Shown piece by piece: positions 62,072-64,000 of a stretch of DNA of 64,000 nucleotides (position 1 is its first letter; every line of letters starts with the position of its first letter). The translations under genes were made by a program, and so were the position numbers. The notes beneath the pieces are model-generated. The model saw nothing but the letters and a program-made list of their open reading frames with translations. It was not told where the DNA came from and did not search any database. Where the stretch lies: positions 1-64,000 of the forward strand of contig JADJHD010000021.1 in the NCBI GenBank assembly GCA_016707705.1, read 5' to 3'. The stretch comes from Bacteroidales bacterium (GTDB taxonomy: Bacteria > Bacteroidota > Bacteroidia > Bacteroidales > UBA4417).

Positions 62072-63793
62072 CTAGTAGGTTTTCATTTCATGGATGTAAC
62101 TTCCATTTTCATCATACACATGGACTGCGCAAGCAAGGCAGGGGTCAAAGGAGTGAATGGTCCTGAGCACTTCCAGCGGATTTTTTGGATCTGCTATCGG
62201 TGTGCCAATCAGTGATTCCTCATAGGCTGAACGCTGTCCCTTGGGGTCACGGGGTGATGAGTTCCATGTGGTAGGAACAACCAGCTGGTAGTTGCCGATT
62301 TTCTTATCTTCAATTACAATGAAGTGCGATAAGGCTCCACGCGGTGCTTCAACCATGCCAATTCCCTTTGCCAGCTTGGGCCAGGACTCAGGTTCCCATT
62401 TTTCATTGTTCATGGTCCTGGTATCTCCGTTCTTGATATTTGCCAGCAGTTGCTGATAGAATTCAAGAGCCCAGTCGCAGGTGAGCTTGGTTTCAAGCCC
62501 CCTGGCTGCCGTTCTTCCAAGTGTGGAGAACAAGGCTGTAACCGGAACATCCAGTGCTTTCAGGGTGCTGTCAACAACATCCTTGATATCCTGACGACCT
62601 GAAGCATATCCAACCAGCATCCTCGAAAGTGGTCCTACTTCCATTGGGAGGCCTTTCCACCGGGGAGTCTTAACCCAGCTGTACTTTTGTCCGAAATCCA
62701 GATGCTCATAAGGCGGTTTTGGTCCGGTATACTTCAGTTTTGTCTCACCTTCCCATGGATGAAGACCTACCTGGTCACCCTTTGAGTACTCATACCATGA
62801 ATTGTTAATGTATTCCTGAATCTGATCCTGATCTTCGGCCTTGACTTCATGCACCTTGCTCAGGTCACGGTTTAAGATAACACCTCTCGGTATCTTGAAG
62901 CTTTCAGGGTTGTTGTATCCATTTGATGGGAAATCACCAAAGGAGAGGTAGTTTGAAAGTCCGCCTCCAATGGCTCCCCAATCGCTTTTGTAGAAAGAAG
63001 CTATAGCGAGCAGGTCCGGGATGTAAACCTGATCCACAAAGGTCTTCGCATCGAGGAACAGTTGTCCGACAAACGCCAGCCTTTCAGCATTCACGGCATT
63101 GGCCTCATCAATATTAATGGAACAAGGAACTCCACCAACCAGATAATTTGGATGCGGGTTCTTGCCGCCGAAGATGGTATGCACCTTCACGATTTCTTTC
63201 TGCCATTCAAGGGCTTCGAGATAATGGGCAACGGCGAGGAGGTTCACTTCAGCCGGCAGTTTGTAGGCTGAATGTCCCCAGTAGCCATTGGCAAATATTC
63301 CAAGCTGTCCGCTTTCCACGAACTTCTTGATCTTTGTCTGTACATCGGAGAAATATCCTACTGAACTTTTTGGCCATGGGGAGATGCTCTGTGCAATCCT
63401 GGATGTTTCAGCAGGATCTGCCTTGAGGCATGAAACCACATCTACCCAGTCGAGGGCGTGCAGTACATAAAAATGTACCACATGGTCGTGAATATACAGT
63501 GCATTGGCCATGAGGTTGCGGATTAGTTCCGCATTGGGTGGTGCTACTATGCCCAGAGCGTTTTCAACGGTCCTGACAGAGGTGAGGGAATGGGTAGATG
63601 TGCAAACACCGCATACCCTGCCTACAAATGCCCATGCGTCGCGGGGATCGCGTCCCTTAAGGATGGCTTCGATACCCCTAACCATTGTGCCGGCACTAAA
63701 AGCATCTGTAATGACTCCGTTGTTCACTTCAATTTCAACCCGCAGATGTCCCTCAATACGGGTAATGGGGTCTATAACTATTCTTTCTGCCAT
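62072..63793 (-). CDS. hyaB: [NiFe]-hydrogenase large subunit (precursor)
   Basis: The catalytic subunit that binds the NiFe(CN)2CO centre. The 573-residue precursor starts MAERIVIDPITRIEGHLRVE. The four nickel-bound Cys are intact: L1 motif GRVCGVCTSTHSLTSVRTVE (about 58-77) and L2 motif FDPCLACAVH near the end. After the final His comes a 15-residue tail (VYDENGSYIHEMKTY), which the protease is expected to remove. L1 and L2 fit a group 1 membrane-bound, H2-uptake enzyme; the exact subgroup cannot be settled by eye. It lies two bases after the small-subunit stop. Confidence 0.97.
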   Translation of the reverse strand: MAERIVIDPITRIEGHLRVEIEVNNGVITDAFSAGTMVRGIEAILKGRDPRDAWAFVGRVCGVCTSTHSLTSVRTVENALGIVAPPNAELIRNLMANALYIHDHVVHFYVLHALDWVDVVSCLKADPAETSRIAQSISPWPKSSVGYFSDVQTKIKKFVESGQLGIFANGYWGHSAYKLPAEVNLLAVAHYLEALEWQKEIVKVHTIFGGKNPHPNYLVGGVPCSINIDEANAVNAERLAFVGQLFLDAKTFVDQVYIPDLLAIASFYKSDWGAIGGGLSNYLSFGDFPSNGYNNPESFKIPRGVILNRDLSKVHEVKAEDQDQIQEYINNSWYEYSKGDQVGLHPWEGETKLKYTGPKPPYEHLDFGQKYSWVKTPRWKGLPMEVGPLSRMLVGYASGRQDIKDVVDSTLKALDVPVTALFSTLGRTAARGLETKLTCDWALEFYQQLLANIKNGDTRTMNNEKWEPESWPKLAKGIGMVEAPRGALSHFIVIEDKKIGNYQLVVPTTWNSSPRDPKGQRSAYEESLIGTPIADPKNPLEVLRTIHSFDPCLACAVHVYDENGSYIHEMKTY

Positions 63794-63795
63794 GG

Positions 63796-64000
63796 TTAAA
63801 TTTCTTTCGTTTTTTCAGAAGATGAACCTTCTTCCTGTTCATTCATAATTTCCTTGTGCTTGCGGACATTCGTCACTATGGCGTGCCCTGCAATACCTGC
63901 AGCGGTGAGTACGCCAAGTCCGAGACCGATCTTGTCAGCATTGGTTTCAATGCCAAATCCGGCAACGGAGGGCAGATGTTCATAGAAAGGACCATTATCC
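63796..64000 (-). CDS. hyaA: [NiFe]-hydrogenase small subunit, C-terminal part only
   Basis: The gene enters from the right edge; 67 codons are visible up to TAA at 63798-63796. The segment DNGPFYEHLPSVAGFGIE, then a single hydrophobic helix IGLGLGVLTAAGIAGHAIV, then a charged tail, is the C-terminal membrane anchor of group 1 small subunits, which binds the cytochrome b subunit. The [Fe-S] cluster part and twin-arginine signal lie outside the window. Confidence 0.88.
   Translation of the reverse strand, partial: DNGPFYEHLPSVAGFGIETNADKIGLGLGVLTAAGIAGHAIVTNVRKHKEIMNEQEEGSSSEKTKEI

Overview
The window reads as a chromosomal piece of a member of the Bacteroidota (class Bacteroidia or close to it; I cannot name a genus). 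The evidence is a mix of type IX secretion (T9SS) sorting domains at the C-termini of secreted proteins, a Bacteroidota-style outer-membrane beta-barrel with a carboxypeptidase-like N-terminal domain, promoters of the -33 TTTG / -7 TAnnTTTG type, poor Shine-Dalgarno use with several TTG or GTG starts, and short dispersed intergenic repeats. No rRNA, tRNA or CRISPR array was seen.

Layout. 1-8.2 kb (minus strand): a truncated secreted protein, a large CotH-kinase/lamin-tail T9SS protein, uvrC, a repeat-rich spacer and thiL. 8.4-11.3 kb (plus): an outer-membrane beta-barrel protein. 11.6-17.7 kb (plus): a complete SUF iron-sulfur cluster operon, sufB-C-D-S-E-T, with a block of intergenic repeats between sufB and sufC. 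17.7-24.5 kb: a decaying accessory stretch holding a frameshifted HicB antitoxin, a broken ORF6N gene fused to a GC-rich island, an intact AAA/DUF4143 ATPase, a secreted T9SS protein and a second AAA ATPase broken by two frameshifts. 25.1-27.0 kb: dxs.

27.3-49.15 kb (minus): one compact run of 16 genes that encodes an extracellular contractile injection system (eCIS; Afp/PVC/MAC-like, phage-tail-derived). Transcription runs from 49.15 down to 27.3 kb: cap (DUF4255), an unknown 337-aa protein, sheath, two tube proteins, a 53-aa DUF5908 protein, LysM adaptor, VgrG-like spike, PAAR tip, gp25-like wedge, baseplate J, Afp12-like baseplate, an unknown 927-aa protein, tape measure, AAA+ ATPase, and last a 1061-aa protein with a long disordered N-terminus, a hydrophobic helical middle and an unrecognised C-terminal domain. 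That last protein is the best candidate for the cargo of the particle and is the most interesting gene here.

49.9-54.0 kb: an APC-family amino acid transporter, a HepT-MntA (HEPN/MNT) toxin-antitoxin pair and a secreted GH29 alpha-L-fucosidase. 54.1-64.0 kb: a [NiFe]-hydrogenase island: a His-rich nickel permease (minus), divergent hypF-C-D-E-A-B (plus), and converging on it the structural genes small subunit (cut by the window end), large subunit, cytochrome b and maturation protease (minus). Together these supply nickel, build the NiFe(CN)2CO centre, clip the large subunit, and couple H2 oxidation to the quinone pool.
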